Both the position numbers and the translations under genes were made by a program. Source: SIRX01 sp965213905 (GTDB lineage Bacteria; Actinomycetota; Rubrobacteria; Rubrobacterales; Rubrobacteraceae). Taken from it: a DNA stretch of 64,000 nucleotides. The stretch covers positions 2,914,001 to 2,978,000 of the forward strand of contig OZ243922.1 of NCBI GenBank assembly GCA_965213905.1. Direction: 5' to 3'. Below, piece after piece: positions 1 to 7,265 of the stretch. Within the stretch, counting starts at the first letter, position 1. Each line of letters opens with the position of its first letter. Under the pieces are notes generated by a model. The model was not told the origin of the DNA. It searched no databases and worked only from the letters and a program-made list of their open reading frames with translations.

Positions 1-754
1 TATAAAAAGCGTGGGCCCCGGCTTGTTTCTCGGGGTTTTGGCTGGATATGTGCAGCTTTGGTCTTGCGCCGCGCCCGGCCCAGGTCGGCAGCGAAAGGCC
101 CAGGGCTTCTCCGAGGGACAGGTCCGCGGGGTTCAGGTCGTGGTGCAGGGTATCCGTTATGGCCGGTATGCCGAGTTCTACGGCGGTCTCTACCACCTCC
201 GGAACGGCCCAGACCCGCTCGTCGTTTTCCAGGGCCAGGTAACGCAATACCTCGTGTTCATCCCGCATTACATCCACGAAACGCCGGGCGGTGGCGGCCT
301 TGTCTTCGTTCTTTCCACCCAAGTGGAGAACCAGGACGGCGTCCGGGACGCCAAGCAGCGTCAGGATGCGGGCGGAAGCCCTCAGCTCCGCCACGCTGCG
401 CCCGACCACCTCCGGCTTCAGGCTCGAAGGCTGGATGTACTGCCCCGGGTGCATGGAGAGCCGGACGCCGTGGTTTCGGGCCAACTCCCCGGCCTCCCGG
501 AGGTCCTCGGCGTGCTCGGCCCGCCAGTCGTAGGGAAAAGCCGGGTGTGAGGCGAAAGGAATAAGGCTTTGACCCATCCTGAAAAGCCCGATGCCGCGCG
601 CGGCGTTCCAGGGGATGATCTCCTTCAAGCCGGATATGTTTGCCCGGATCAGGCCACGAAGCTTTTCCTCATTCTGGAGGTTCGCGAGGCGCAACGTGCG
701 GTTGGTGCCGGCCGGTATGGTCAGGTTCTGGGTGGGGTATCCGAGACGTATCAT
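1..754 (-). CDS. uvsE: UV damage endonuclease UvdE/UvsE (3' end beyond window)
   Basis: The reading frame opens at ATG 754-752 on the minus strand and stays open to base 1, giving about 251 codons without a stop, so the C-terminus is cut by the window edge. The translation starts MIRLGYPTQNL and contains GIGLFRMGQSLIPFASHP, LSMHPGQYI, HLGGKNEDK and, near the edge, KLHISSQNP. These are the conserved blocks of the UvdE TIM-barrel family, whose His/Glu residues bind the metal ions. The family nicks DNA 5' of UV photoproducts in an alternative excision repair pathway and is usually about 300 aa, so perhaps 50 residues are missing. No Shine-Dalgarno is obvious before the ATG. Family assignment is firm; regulation is not visible. 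Confidence 0.88.
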   Translation of the reverse strand, partial: MIRLGYPTQNLTIPAGTNRTLRLANLQNEEKLRGLIRANISGLKEIIPWNAARGIGLFRMGQSLIPFASHPAFPYDWRAEHAEDLREAGELARNHGVRLSMHPGQYIQPSSLKPEVVGRSVAELRASARILTLLGVPDAVLVLHLGGKNEDKAATARRFVDVMRDEHEVLRYLALENDERVWAVPEVVETAVELGIPAITDTLHHDLNPADLSLGEALGLSLPTWAGRGARPKLHISSQNPEKQAGAHAFY

Positions 755-802
755 ACGGAACGTTTACACAAAACAGGCCCGGTCGGCTGTGTTCGTGCTT
801 TC

Positions 803-849
803 AAAAAAACCGCAAAAAAGGTGGAAAGCCCCGGTCTTTCGACCGGGGC
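803..849 (-). terminator. Rho-independent terminator of the dodecin gene
   Basis: A 9-bp perfect stem (828-836 with 841-849, core gccccggtc/gaccggggc) has a 4-nt loop. On the minus strand it is followed by T-rich sequence (complements of 803-809 and 814-819). It lies just downstream of the dodecin stop codon and upstream of uvsE. Confidence 0.75.
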
Positions 850-875
850 GTAAGCTCGCAAAATAGGTTTCGCAG

Positions 876-1082
876 CTAGTTGTTTTCCAGGAGGAAAGTT
901 ACGGCCATGTTCACCTTGTAGCCGGTTATGTTCCCGTCTTCGATCAGGACGTTCATGTCCTTGACCCAGGCTCCTTCGACCCCCCGCAGCGTACTTGTGG
1001 CGCGGTCTACGCCTTGCTTGACGGCGTCTTCGAAGCTTTCTTGCGAGGTGGCACTGATTTCCGTTACGCGGGCAACAGACAT
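876..1082 (-). CDS. Dodecin family flavin-binding protein
   Basis: The 68-aa product (MSVARVTEISATSQESFEDAV...) has the length and layout of dodecins: a first beta strand (VARVTEIS), one helix (SFEDAVKQGVDRATSTL), then two strands including the Trp segment GAWVKDMNVLI and the C-terminal GYKVNMAVTFLLE. Dodecins assemble into hollow dodecamers that store riboflavin or FMN and protect against flavin photochemistry. The start is well supported: AGGAG lies 5 nt upstream of the ATG. It is followed by its own terminator and so appears monocistronic. A flavin store next to a UV repair gene and a sigma factor would fit a light or oxidative stress group, but that link is inference. Confidence 0.9.
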   Translation of the reverse strand: MSVARVTEISATSQESFEDAVKQGVDRATSTLRGVEGAWVKDMNVLIEDGNITGYKVNMAVTFLLENN

Positions 1083-1157
1083 TGCTACTCCTTTCAGATC
1101 GTTTCCCTAGTGCGGTTTTTACCCGTTGGGTGCTGCGGCAAACCTCCGGGTACTTCG

Positions 1158-1880
1158 TCAGGACTGGAGGTCTGTTTGGAGTACCGGGTCGCTGGTGGGC
1201 TGGTCCGAACCGCCGTCCGGTTCGACGGTTATGGCGACGGTTTGGACTCCCCTCAACGAGTCTGTTATGGGGGCGGCGACCGTATCGCCGGGCTCGAAAG
1301 TCCCGGCCGGTTTCGGGGTGCCGTCTTCTATTACCCAGATCTGGAAGGTTCTCCCTTCCGGTATGGAAGGCATGTCGTCGGCCAAGACGATGGCCTGCCG
1401 ACGGTCCAACTCGACCACCCGGGCTTGTGTGCTGCTGGCCGTCCCGGAACCTTGCATGGCGAAGGTTTGACGTTCCTCTAGCTCCCCCTGCAAGTCCTGA
1501 ACCTCGCTTTGTAGCAACACGTTCCAACCGAGTAACGCCGCCAACATTACCGCCGCGGCACCCAGGGCGAGCCGCCGGATGTTAAAGAGTTCGCGCAGCT
1601 TTCGGAATGTAGAGGCTTGCCCGGCCTGCCCGGACTGCCTACCGGCGGCCTCGGACTCGACCGTTCGCATCAAGTTTCTGCGTAACTCGGGGGATGGTTC
1701 GTATTCGGTGGGAGAGAGGGCCAGGGCGTTTGCCAGCGAACCCAGTTCTTCCAGTTCCGGTTTTAGCTCCGGATGTAGCTCCAGGTAAGCTTCCACCTCC
1801 TCGCGTTCTCTTTCCGGGAGGGCTTGCAATGCGTAAGCTTCCTTGAGGTCCTCAAAGCGTCCGTGGTTCATCTCGCTCAT
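1158..1880 (-). CDS. Anti-sigma factor, RskA-like (membrane-anchored)
   Basis: The 240-aa protein has an N-terminal cytoplasmic helical zinc-less anti-sigma domain (about residues 1-75, EDLKEAYALQALPEREREEVEAY), one transmembrane helix at about 103-123, and an extracytoplasmic domain (about 140-240) with the RskA signature (IPEGRTFQIWVIEDG, GVQTVAITVEP). RskA-type proteins hold a group IV sigma factor inactive at the membrane until a signal leads to proteolysis. Its start overlaps the stop of the upstream sigma gene by 4 nt (ATGA), so the two are translationally coupled. That is the normal arrangement for a sigma and its cognate anti-sigma. The inducing signal cannot be read from the sequence. 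Confidence 0.85.
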   Translation of the reverse strand: MSEMNHGRFEDLKEAYALQALPEREREEVEAYLELHPELKPELEELGSLANALALSPTEYEPSPELRRNLMRTVESEAAGRQSGQAGQASTFRKLRELFNIRRLALGAAAVMLAALLGWNVLLQSEVQDLQGELEERQTFAMQGSGTASSTQARVVELDRRQAIVLADDMPSIPEGRTFQIWVIEDGTPKPAGTFEPGDTVAAPITDSLRGVQTVAITVEPDGGSDQPTSDPVLQTDLQS

Positions 1881-2464
1881 CCGGGCACCGCCATTCCGCG
1901 GGCGTCGAAGTAGTCTTTGATCTTCTTGAGCCCCAGGCGCATCCGGCCCTTCACGGTCCCTAGCGGTAGGCCTAGTAGCTCGGAGATCTCTACGTGCGTG
2001 TAGCCCGAGAAATACGCGAGTTCCAGTATCTTTAGTTGCTCGGGGGGGAGCGTGTTCAAAGCCTTGAGGACCTGATCTCTTTGCGAGTTACGCCAGGCTT
2101 CGGAGAATGCTTCGCTTTGTTGGACAGTCTCCGCCGAGGACTCCACTTTGTCCTGCGTGCGGCGTCGGCTGGCATTGGAGCGGAGCAGGTCAACCCCCCG
2201 GTGGTGGACTATGGAGAGTATCCAGGTCCGGGCGCTACCGCGTTCGGCCCGGTAACTGCCCGTTGACCGCCAAACCCTCAAAAAAACCTCCTGGACCAGA
2301 TCCTCGGCTGCCTGACGCTCGCCCATCAGCCGGTATGCCAGGGAGAAAGCAACCCGGCTGTGCCGGTCGTAGAGCACGGCGAAGGCCTGGGGATCTTCGT
2401 TCTCCACCAGGGAGATCAACTCCTCGTCCGCCAAGAGTAAATAGTCTTTATCCGTTCTCGCCAC
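1877..2464 (-). CDS. ECF (group IV) RNA polymerase sigma factor, SigK-like
   Basis: The 195-aa protein has region 2 at about 28-67 (FAVLYDRHSRVAFSLAYRLMG, then AAEDLVQEVFLRVW) and region 4 at about 130-185 (LNTLPPEQLKILELAYFSGYT, then EISELLGLPLGTVKGRMRLGL). It lacks regions 1 and 3, as ECF sigmas do. The RskA-like partner places it near the SigK group. The GTG start at 2464 lies exactly 7 nt after a TAGAAT box on the same strand and has no Shine-Dalgarno, so the mRNA is probably leaderless. The divergently transcribed ferritin-like genes are possible targets, but their visible promoter resembles a housekeeping one. Confidence 0.9.
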   Translation of the reverse strand: MARTDKDYLLLADEELISLVENEDPQAFAVLYDRHSRVAFSLAYRLMGERQAAEDLVQEVFLRVWRSTGSYRAERGSARTWILSIVHHRGVDLLRSNASRRRTQDKVESSAETVQQSEAFSEAWRNSQRDQVLKALNTLPPEQLKILELAYFSGYTHVEISELLGLPLGTVKGRMRLGLKKIKDYFDARGMAVPG

Positions 2465-2470
2465 ACGCCC

Positions 2471-2476
2471 ATTCTA
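2471..2476 (-). promoter_or_regulatory. -10 box of a leaderless promoter for the ECF sigma gene
   Basis: TAGAAT on the minus strand ends 6 nt before the GTG start at 2464, placing the expected +1 on the start codon. No convincing -35 is seen at 16-18 nt. Inference from spacing only. Confidence 0.5.
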
Positions 2477-2520
2477 CGGCATCGGGTACGTGTTAGATCA
2501 GGCGTTCGGCGTTGACGCCC

Positions 2521-2561
2521 GGGTGTACCGGGTGTACCGGGCGGGTTTTGCTTCACAAAAC
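2521..2561. repeat. Tandem 9-bp repeat and small inverted repeat in the divergent control region
   Basis: GGGTGTACC occurs twice in tandem (2521-2529, 2530-2538). It is followed by an inverted repeat gttttg/caaaac (2545-2550, 2556-2561) that overlaps the -35 box of the rightward promoter. Either could be an operator for the sigma/ferritin-like intergenic region; no binding protein can be named. Confidence 0.4.
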
Positions 2562-2577
2562 TTAATCAATGTATAAT
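2548..2577 (+). promoter_or_regulatory. Housekeeping-type promoter of the ferritin-like operon
   Basis: TTGCTT (2548-2553), an 18-nt spacer and TATAAT (2572-2577). The predicted +1 near 2584 leaves a leader of about 120 nt before the first ferritin-like gene, which has a GAGGA Shine-Dalgarno. Confidence 0.6.
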
Positions 2578-2707
2578 GCAAACTGAGTTTTGAAAAATCA
2601 ACAAAAAGTTGGGGGAGGGTGATCTGGAACGTATCTAGCGTCGTAGTAACCAGAAGTAGTGATCGTCGAGAGACCAAAAAGAGTCTCAGAAAGCGAGGAT
2701 GGACTAA

Positions 2708-3358
2708 ATGAGTGAAGTAGATAGCCGCATTGCCTCGGTCGGCATAGACCGGGAGTATTCGCGGCGTAACTTCCTAAAGACCGCGGCGTGGGCCGGAGCT
2801 GCCCTGACGGCCGCGGGCATAGGCGGTTTCGGAGTAGCTGTCCGCAAAGCGCACGCCGTACACGAGGGCTACGCAGAGGCTGGTCCGGTTGCGATCGTTA
2901 GCCTGGCCTACCAGCTAGAGGTACTAGAGGGCACGTTCTACGCGGAAGGCGTGAACGCGGGCATCCTCGACGACTACGCCACGACCCAGATCGCGGCCAT
3001 TCGGGACCACGAGATGGCCCACGCGGACGCCCTGGCGGGGATACTTGGAGAGTTGGGAGCACCCGTACCGGAGCCTAGCCTTACCTTCCCGGACGGTGTT
3101 TTCGCCGACCCGGTAGCTTTCCTAGAGCTTGCCGCCACCCTAGAGCCGGTTGGAATCGGCGCTTATCAAGGTGCCGCGCCGGCGCTTATAGGGTCTGAGT
3201 ACCTGCCCCCGGCGCTTTCAATACACAACGCTGAGTGCATGCACTGGAACGCGATCAAGATCCTCCAGGGCGTAGTACCTTCGAACAACGTGGCCTTCGA
3301 GGAAGCACTGCCGCTTGAAGAAGTTCAGGCCGCAGCCGCCCCGTTCGGCCTAGGTTAA
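2708..3358 (+). CDS. Tat-exported ferritin-like domain protein
   Basis: The 216-aa protein carries a twin-arginine signal (YSRRNFLKTAAWAG, then a hydrophobic stretch ending near AVRKAHA), so it is predicted to be folded before export. The mature part matches the four-helix ferritin-like domain family seen in desiccation-related proteins: LAYQLEVLEGTFYAEGVNAG, IRDHEMAHADALAGIL and a C-terminal HNAECMHWNAIKIL segment. The Glu and His residues (E in YQLEVLE, E in DHEMAHAD) could form a di-iron site. Substrate and activity are unknown for this subgroup. It precedes a paralogue by 18 nt and lies divergent from an ECF sigma/anti-sigma pair, suggesting a stress-related role (inference). Confidence 0.82.
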   Translation: MSEVDSRIASVGIDREYSRRNFLKTAAWAGAALTAAGIGGFGVAVRKAHAVHEGYAEAGPVAIVSLAYQLEVLEGTFYAEGVNAGILDDYATTQIAAIRDHEMAHADALAGILGELGAPVPEPSLTFPDGVFADPVAFLELAATLEPVGIGAYQGAAPALIGSEYLPPALSIHNAECMHWNAIKILQGVVPSNNVAFEEALPLEEVQAAAAPFGLG

Positions 3359-3376
3359 GGAGGAGAATAAACCGAT

Positions 3377-4069
3377 ATGGATAAGCAAAGGATAGACGTA
3401 CCGGGGGCCGAGGTTCTCGCCAAGCCCCACAGCCGGGCGGACTTTTTCAAGAAAGTCGCCGTCGCCGGGGTTGGCGCCACCGCCGCAGGAGCCATGCTCT
3501 CCGGCAAGGCTAACGCCCAGGAGTACAGTGGCGGATCGGCCGGCGACCTAGAGATCGCCAACTTCGCCCTGACGCTGGAGTACCTGGAGATGGAGTTCTA
3601 CGCGCAGGGGCTGAACGCCGGCATTATCGGCAGTGAGGCGCTGCCTTACATCGAGGCTACCTACGACCACGAGAGCCAGCACGTAGATGCGCTCGTCGGC
3701 CTTATAACCGACGCTGGCGGAACCCCGGTCGAGATGCCGGCGTTCATGTTCGGCGACGCCCTCGCCAGCGAGTCCGCGTTCTTGAACACCGCGGCCACGC
3801 TAGAGATAACCGGCGTCGGGGCCTACCTGGGCGCCGCACCGATGATCTCGGAGCCTTCGGTACTGGCCGCGGCCGGTAGCATTGTGGGCGTCGAGGGCGA
3901 GCACGTCGTAGCCATCAACTACCTGCTCGGTGTCGTTCCGCCGGCCAACATGGCCTTCCCGGAGGCTCTAAGCCAGGAAGCCGTACTAGAGGCCATCGCC
4001 CCGTTCATGGGTGGCGAGATGCCGGACACGGGCGGCCCGTCCGCCGGTGGCACCGCCAGGGCACTATAG
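3377..4069 (+). CDS. Second exported ferritin-like domain protein, with C-terminal MPDTG motif
   Basis: This 230-aa paralogue of the preceding gene has an N-terminal signal (HSRADFFKKVAVAGVG... to KANAQ) in which the twin arginine is reduced to a single Arg. Its ferritin-like segments are LTLEYLEMEFYAQGLNAG and YDHESQHVDALVGLI. Unlike its partner it ends with MPDTG at residues 215-219 followed by only 11 residues. This resembles a sortase motif (LPxTG) but lacks the usual hydrophobic segment and basic tail. A sortase gene follows immediately, so it may be a non-canonical sortase substrate (inference). It is co-transcribed with the first ferritin-like gene, with a Shine-Dalgarno of GGAGGAG before its ATG. 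Confidence 0.8.
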   Translation: MDKQRIDVPGAEVLAKPHSRADFFKKVAVAGVGATAAGAMLSGKANAQEYSGGSAGDLEIANFALTLEYLEMEFYAQGLNAGIIGSEALPYIEATYDHESQHVDALVGLITDAGGTPVEMPAFMFGDALASESAFLNTAATLEITGVGAYLGAAPMISEPSVLAAAGSIVGVEGEHVVAINYLLGVVPPANMAFPEALSQEAVLEAIAPFMGGEMPDTGGPSAGGTARAL

Positions 4070-4091
4070 TCTCAAAGCGTTGTTGAACCAA

Positions 4092-4895
4092 GTGTTTCAC
4101 AGGAGGAGCGGGGCATTCGCCCTGCTCCTCCTTTTTGTATTCTTGCTCTTGCCCGCCTGCGGCGGCAACCCGTCTACCTCCCAGAGTGAGAACGAGACGC
4201 GAGAATCTACGGCAACGCAGGATGCCGACGCCAATGCCGAGAAAACCACCAAAAACACCGGGCAAGCCTCTTCCGATGGCCCTGAAAAAACTGTCGAAGC
4301 TTTAGAACCGGAAGACGTGCTTTCCGAAAAAGAGCTTACGGGGGTGCCGGAGTTTAGCGAGTGGGAAGACGAGGGCGGCGAAGTTCCGAAGGTCGCCAAT
4401 ACTTCGGATTCCTCTCTCGGGGCCATACCCGCCGTAAAACCGTTTAACTTCGGGCGGGATCCCGGCGGGCCGGAGGACAAAACACTCTACCTCACGGTGC
4501 CGAAGCTCGGCATAGAAGAGATACCGGTTTTCGATTCCGTAGAAGAAGAGAAGCTCAAAGAATCCGTGGTGCACGTGCCGGCCACCGGCTTTCCCTGGCA
4601 GGAAGAGTCCAATACCTACATCGCCGGGCATCGAATAGGGTACGAAGGCACGGGGTCTTGGCGCGTTTTCTACGACCTAGACCAGCTCGCGGAGGGGGAT
4701 GAGATCAGCCTCAAGGACTCCGCGGGCGATGAATACTACTATCAGATCACGAAAGAAGTCGTGGTGCCTCCCGACAACGTGGAAATAATGGAGCCCGTAC
4801 CGGGCGAATCCGTGGTCTCACTCCAGACCTGCACCCTTCCCGACTACTCCGAGCGCATAGTAGTGCAGGGAGAGTTGGTGGATAAAAATACCTGA
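4092..4895 (+). CDS. Sortase (class E-like) with lipoprotein signal
   Basis: From GTG 4092 the product is 267 aa. It begins with a short basic segment and a hydrophobic run ending in LLLPAC, so Cys23 fits a lipobox. Most sortases are instead plain type II membrane proteins. An acidic Ser/Thr-rich linker (about 24-130) leads to the sortase fold: LTVPKLGIEEIPV, catalytic His180 in YIAGHRIG, Cys247 in SLQTCTL and Arg255 in ERIVVQG. This His-Cys-Arg triad supports transpeptidase activity. The frame is also open upstream to 4011, but that would overlap the ferritin-like gene by 59 nt. Neither start has a good Shine-Dalgarno. The neighbour's MPDTG tail is a possible substrate. Confidence 0.8.
   Translation: MFHRRSGAFALLLLFVFLLLPACGGNPSTSQSENETRESTATQDADANAEKTTKNTGQASSDGPEKTVEALEPEDVLSEKELTGVPEFSEWEDEGGEVPKVANTSDSSLGAIPAVKPFNFGRDPGGPEDKTLYLTVPKLGIEEIPVFDSVEEEKLKESVVHVPATGFPWQEESNTYIAGHRIGYEGTGSWRVFYDLDQLAEGDEISLKDSAGDEYYYQITKEVVVPPDNVEIMEPVPGESVVSLQTCTLPDYSERIVVQGELVDKNT
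4101..4136 (+). terminator. Rho-independent terminator overlapping the start of the sortase gene
   Basis: A 14-bp stem with one mismatch (4101-4114 with 4119-4132), loop attc, and a run of five T (4132-4136). It ends the ferritin-like operon but lies within the coding sequence of the sortase signal peptide, so it may also limit read-through into the sortase. Confidence 0.7.
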
Positions 4896-5022
4896 GCAAG
4901 GTGCAGAAAGTGCAGAAAGGCTGTCGCGCAAGAGCCTTTCGGTACCCGCATTCAGGTTGTAAATCAGGCCGGGACGACCGACAAAAGCTTGTTGATCGTC
5001 GCGTGCTAACATTTCCGAATTC
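4896..5022. other. Intergenic stretch with a weak hairpin
   Basis: Contains gaaaggct (4915-4922) and agcctttc (4933-4940), an 8-bp stem with a 10-nt loop and no T tract. No clear promoter for the following gene is visible. Confidence 0.3.
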
Positions 5023-5862
5023 ATGAAGAAACCAGGAAATTTACGACTGAGCGTGCTTTCTAGCGGCAGTTCGGGAAATACGACGTACGTGGAGGCCGGC
5101 GATAGAGGGTTGCTCATAGACGCGGGCCTATCGTGCCGGCGTACGGAAGCTCTGCTCGCCAGGATCGGGCGTACCCTGGAGAACGTCGAGGCGGTACTCC
5201 TGACCCACGGCCACGGGGATCATACCTCCGGGCTAAAATCCATCCTCCGCCGGCGGACCGTCGAGGTGTATGCCGCGCCCGGGGTGTACGAAAGCTCCCA
5301 GGTAGATGCGGTCGAAGCCGGAGAACTGTTTCGGGTGTGCGGTTTGGGAGCCCGGTTTTTCCCCGTGCCACACGACACCGCCACGTACGGCCTGCGCCTG
5401 TCGGACGATCATCACGCTATAGCCCTGGCCACGGACCTCGGCGATCTGAGCCCGGAGGCGCTGAGGTGTATGCGGGGGGCCGACGCGGTCGTGCTGGAAG
5501 CCAATCACGACCCGGATTGGTTGCGCGGCGGGCATTACCCGGCTGAGTTGAAACGCAGGATTCTTTCGTCCAGCGGGCATCTATCCAACCATCAGGCGGG
5601 TGAGGCGGCCCTGGACCTCGCGGCGCGGGGCATGAAAGACCTGGTTCTCGCGCACCTCTCCCGGAAGAACAACTCGCCCGCCCGGGCTTGTGGAACGGTC
5701 AAAAAGATGCTCCGGGGAGCCGGCCACGACGGGGTTCGGGTGCGGGCCACAATTCCGGGACATCCCACGCCTTTTATCGAGGTGGGCGCGCCGCTCGAAA
5801 GCCCAGAATACGTGTACCGCTACGCCGCCGGTGGCGCCCAGCAACTCTTCGAGGTCGAGTGA
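5023..5862 (+). CDS. walJ: MBL-fold hydrolase, WalJ/YycJ family
   Basis: The 279-aa protein starts with the family signature LSVLSSGSSGNTTYVEAGD and carries the metallo-beta-lactamase metal motif THGHGDH at residues 61-67, followed by further ligands in VPHDTATYGL and EANHDPDWL and the C-terminal HLSRKNNSP segment. This pattern is typical of WalJ/YycJ, a predicted 5'-3' exonuclease linked in Firmicutes to the WalRK system and DNA repair. No walRK genes are present here. Its last 4 nt overlap the start of rlmH, the gene it also neighbours in many Gram-positive genomes. Role in this host is inferred from the family. Confidence 0.82.
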   Translation: MKKPGNLRLSVLSSGSSGNTTYVEAGDRGLLIDAGLSCRRTEALLARIGRTLENVEAVLLTHGHGDHTSGLKSILRRRTVEVYAAPGVYESSQVDAVEAGELFRVCGLGARFFPVPHDTATYGLRLSDDHHAIALATDLGDLSPEALRCMRGADAVVLEANHDPDWLRGGHYPAELKRRILSSSGHLSNHQAGEAALDLAARGMKDLVLAHLSRKNNSPARACGTVKKMLRGAGHDGVRVRATIPGHPTPFIEVGAPLESPEYVYRYAAGGAQQLFEVE

Positions 5863-6332
5863 TCCGGCGGGCCACGGTAGTCGCCGTGGGCAAACTTAAA
5901 GGGTGGGCTGACGAGGGATGCGAAGACTACCTCAAACGGCTCCGGCGCTACTTCAAAGTCGAGGTGATCGAAGTTCCCGAAGAAGACCTGAACCGCAACC
6001 CGCGTGAACGGGTGCTCGCCGCCGAGTCGGGACGTATCGTCAAGCGCATACCGTCGGGGAGCTACGTAATCTCCCTGGACCGGGAGGGCGGCAAAGAGTT
6101 CTCCTCCGAGAAGTTGGCGGGCCGGCTCTCGACGCTGGGTTCTTCCCGGCAAAGCGACGTTGCGTTCCTGATCGGCGGTCCCCTCGGGCTGTCCTCAGAG
6201 CTGCTCGAACTCTCCGACGAGAAGATCTCCTTCGGCCGGATAACCCTGCCGCACGCCCTGGCCCGGGTCGTGCTCCTCGAACAACTCTACCGCGCCGCGA
6301 AAATATCTCGCGGGGAAAAGTACCACTGGTGA
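5859..6332 (+). CDS. rlmH: 23S rRNA (pseudouridine1915-N3)-methyltransferase RlmH
   Basis: The 157-aa product from GTG 5859 has the length of RlmH and its hallmarks: the N-terminal VVAVGKLKG, EYLKRL-like EDYLKRLRRYF, the SAM-knot GGPLGLSSELLEL, and the near-invariant C-terminus SFGRITLPHALARVVLLEQLYRA...GEKYHW. RlmH methylates pseudouridine 1915 in helix 69 of the assembled 70S ribosome using SAM. The reading frame is open further upstream, but GTG 5859 overlaps the walJ stop in GTGA, gives the family length and matches the conserved N-terminus, so I chose it. Confidence 0.93.
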   Translation: MIRRATVVAVGKLKGWADEGCEDYLKRLRRYFKVEVIEVPEEDLNRNPRERVLAAESGRIVKRIPSGSYVISLDREGGKEFSSEKLAGRLSTLGSSRQSDVAFLIGGPLGLSSELLELSDEKISFGRITLPHALARVVLLEQLYRAAKISRGEKYHW

Positions 6333-6365
6333 GGGAGCTTATACGCCGTTAAAGATTCCGCGGCG

Positions 6366-6869
6366 CTATCGTTCCCCGACGACAATTTCTGAGTTGCCGA
6401 CTTTCATGTCGCCGCGGTTGTTCTTCGAGAAGCCGGCCTGCTTGCACCGCCTCTCCGCCCGCTGGGCCAGCCTCTGGTCTCCGTTCGTGAAGTAACCCTG
6501 CCGGCGGCCCACGACGAACGAGTGACATTCGGTAACCTGATCCCCGTCGATGAGGACGGTTCCATCTGCCTCCAACTCGTAGTCCGGTATGTCGAGGTCC
6601 GGCGGTGGATCTCCTGCGGGGTAGGCGAATGCTGCTGAAGAACCGCTTTCCAGTTCCCGCACCGTTTCGGAGGGCATCGTGGTGGCCGACCCACGAGACA
6701 AAGAGTCGCCGGTCTGTGCCGCCGTCGTTTCGGGTGGCGTCGCCCGGACTTCTTCCGGGGTGCCCGAGTCTATCGAACCACAACCCACAACGACCGCGCA
6801 TGCGGTTAGGAGAAACAGCGGATAGAGCTGACGAAACAACCTGCTTTCCTTCAAAACGTGCGCTTTCAC
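6366..6869 (-). CDS. Putative lipoprotein of unknown function
   Basis: I do not recognise the family. From GTG 6869 (GGAGG 5 nt upstream) the product is 167 aa. A basic start is followed by a hydrophobic stretch (LYPLFLLTACAVVVGC) with a lipobox-like AVVVGC, so it is probably exported and lipid-anchored. A Thr/Ser/Pro-rich linker leads to a small C-terminal domain with two Cys (VTECHSFVV and ERRCKQAGF) that could form a disulfide. An open frame also extends upstream to TTG 6881. It is convergent with rlmH (33 nt between stops) and divergent from the argS operon. Confidence 0.6.
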   Translation of the reverse strand: MKAHVLKESRLFRQLYPLFLLTACAVVVGCGSIDSGTPEEVRATPPETTAAQTGDSLSRGSATTMPSETVRELESGSSAAFAYPAGDPPPDLDIPDYELEADGTVLIDGDQVTECHSFVVGRRQGYFTNGDQRLAQRAERRCKQAGFSKNNRGDMKVGNSEIVVGER

Positions 6870-7003
6870 CTTAACCTCCAACTATCTGCAACCTTTGCCC
6901 AGTGTACAACCGTCCGGGCTTTCGGGTTGCCAGACCGTCCGGTCCTTGGCGACGATTTGTTTGTCGGGTCGAGCGTCGGCGCGAAATATCCGTCTCTCGC
7001 CGG

Positions 7004-7034
7004 CTGACAAGATGACCGGCCGACAAGCTATAAT
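7004..7034 (+). promoter_or_regulatory. Promoter of the argS operon, probably leaderless
   Basis: TATAAT at 7029-7034 ends 6 nt before ATG 7041, so +1 should be the A of the start codon. A CTGACA at 7004-7009 is a possible -35 at a long 19-nt spacing. No Shine-Dalgarno precedes the ATG. Confidence 0.6.
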
Positions 7035-7040
7035 CCTTCT

Positions 7041-7265
7041 ATGCGAGTGCAACTGGACAGGTTCGAAGATAACGGGTGGGCGGTGTTGATGCCGTACCCC
7101 GCCGGAGATAAAGCGTTTGACGTGCCACGGACGTTGCTCCCCGGTGATGCGGCTGCGGGCGACGTGTTCACGGTTCGGTTCGAGCCCGACCGGGAGGAGA
7201 CCCGGCGGCTGGCGGACGAAAACCGGCGCTTGATGGACGAACTCCTGAAGCGGGGCGAAAGATGA
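7041..7265 (+). CDS. DUF3006 domain protein
   Basis: The 74-aa protein (MRVQLDRFEDNGWAVLMPYP...) matches the small DUF3006 family: an RFE..WAVL strand, the LPGDAAAGDVFTVRFEPD strand-turn-strand block, and a charged C-terminal helix (RRLADENRRLMDELL). Its function is unknown; members often sit beside secreted beta-lactamase-fold or nuclease genes, but here the next gene is argS. The stop overlaps the argS start by 4 nt (ATGA), so the two are translationally coupled. The start codon appears to coincide with the transcription start. Confidence 0.75.
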   Translation: MRVQLDRFEDNGWAVLMPYPAGDKAFDVPRTLLPGDAAAGDVFTVRFEPDREETRRLADENRRLMDELLKRGER

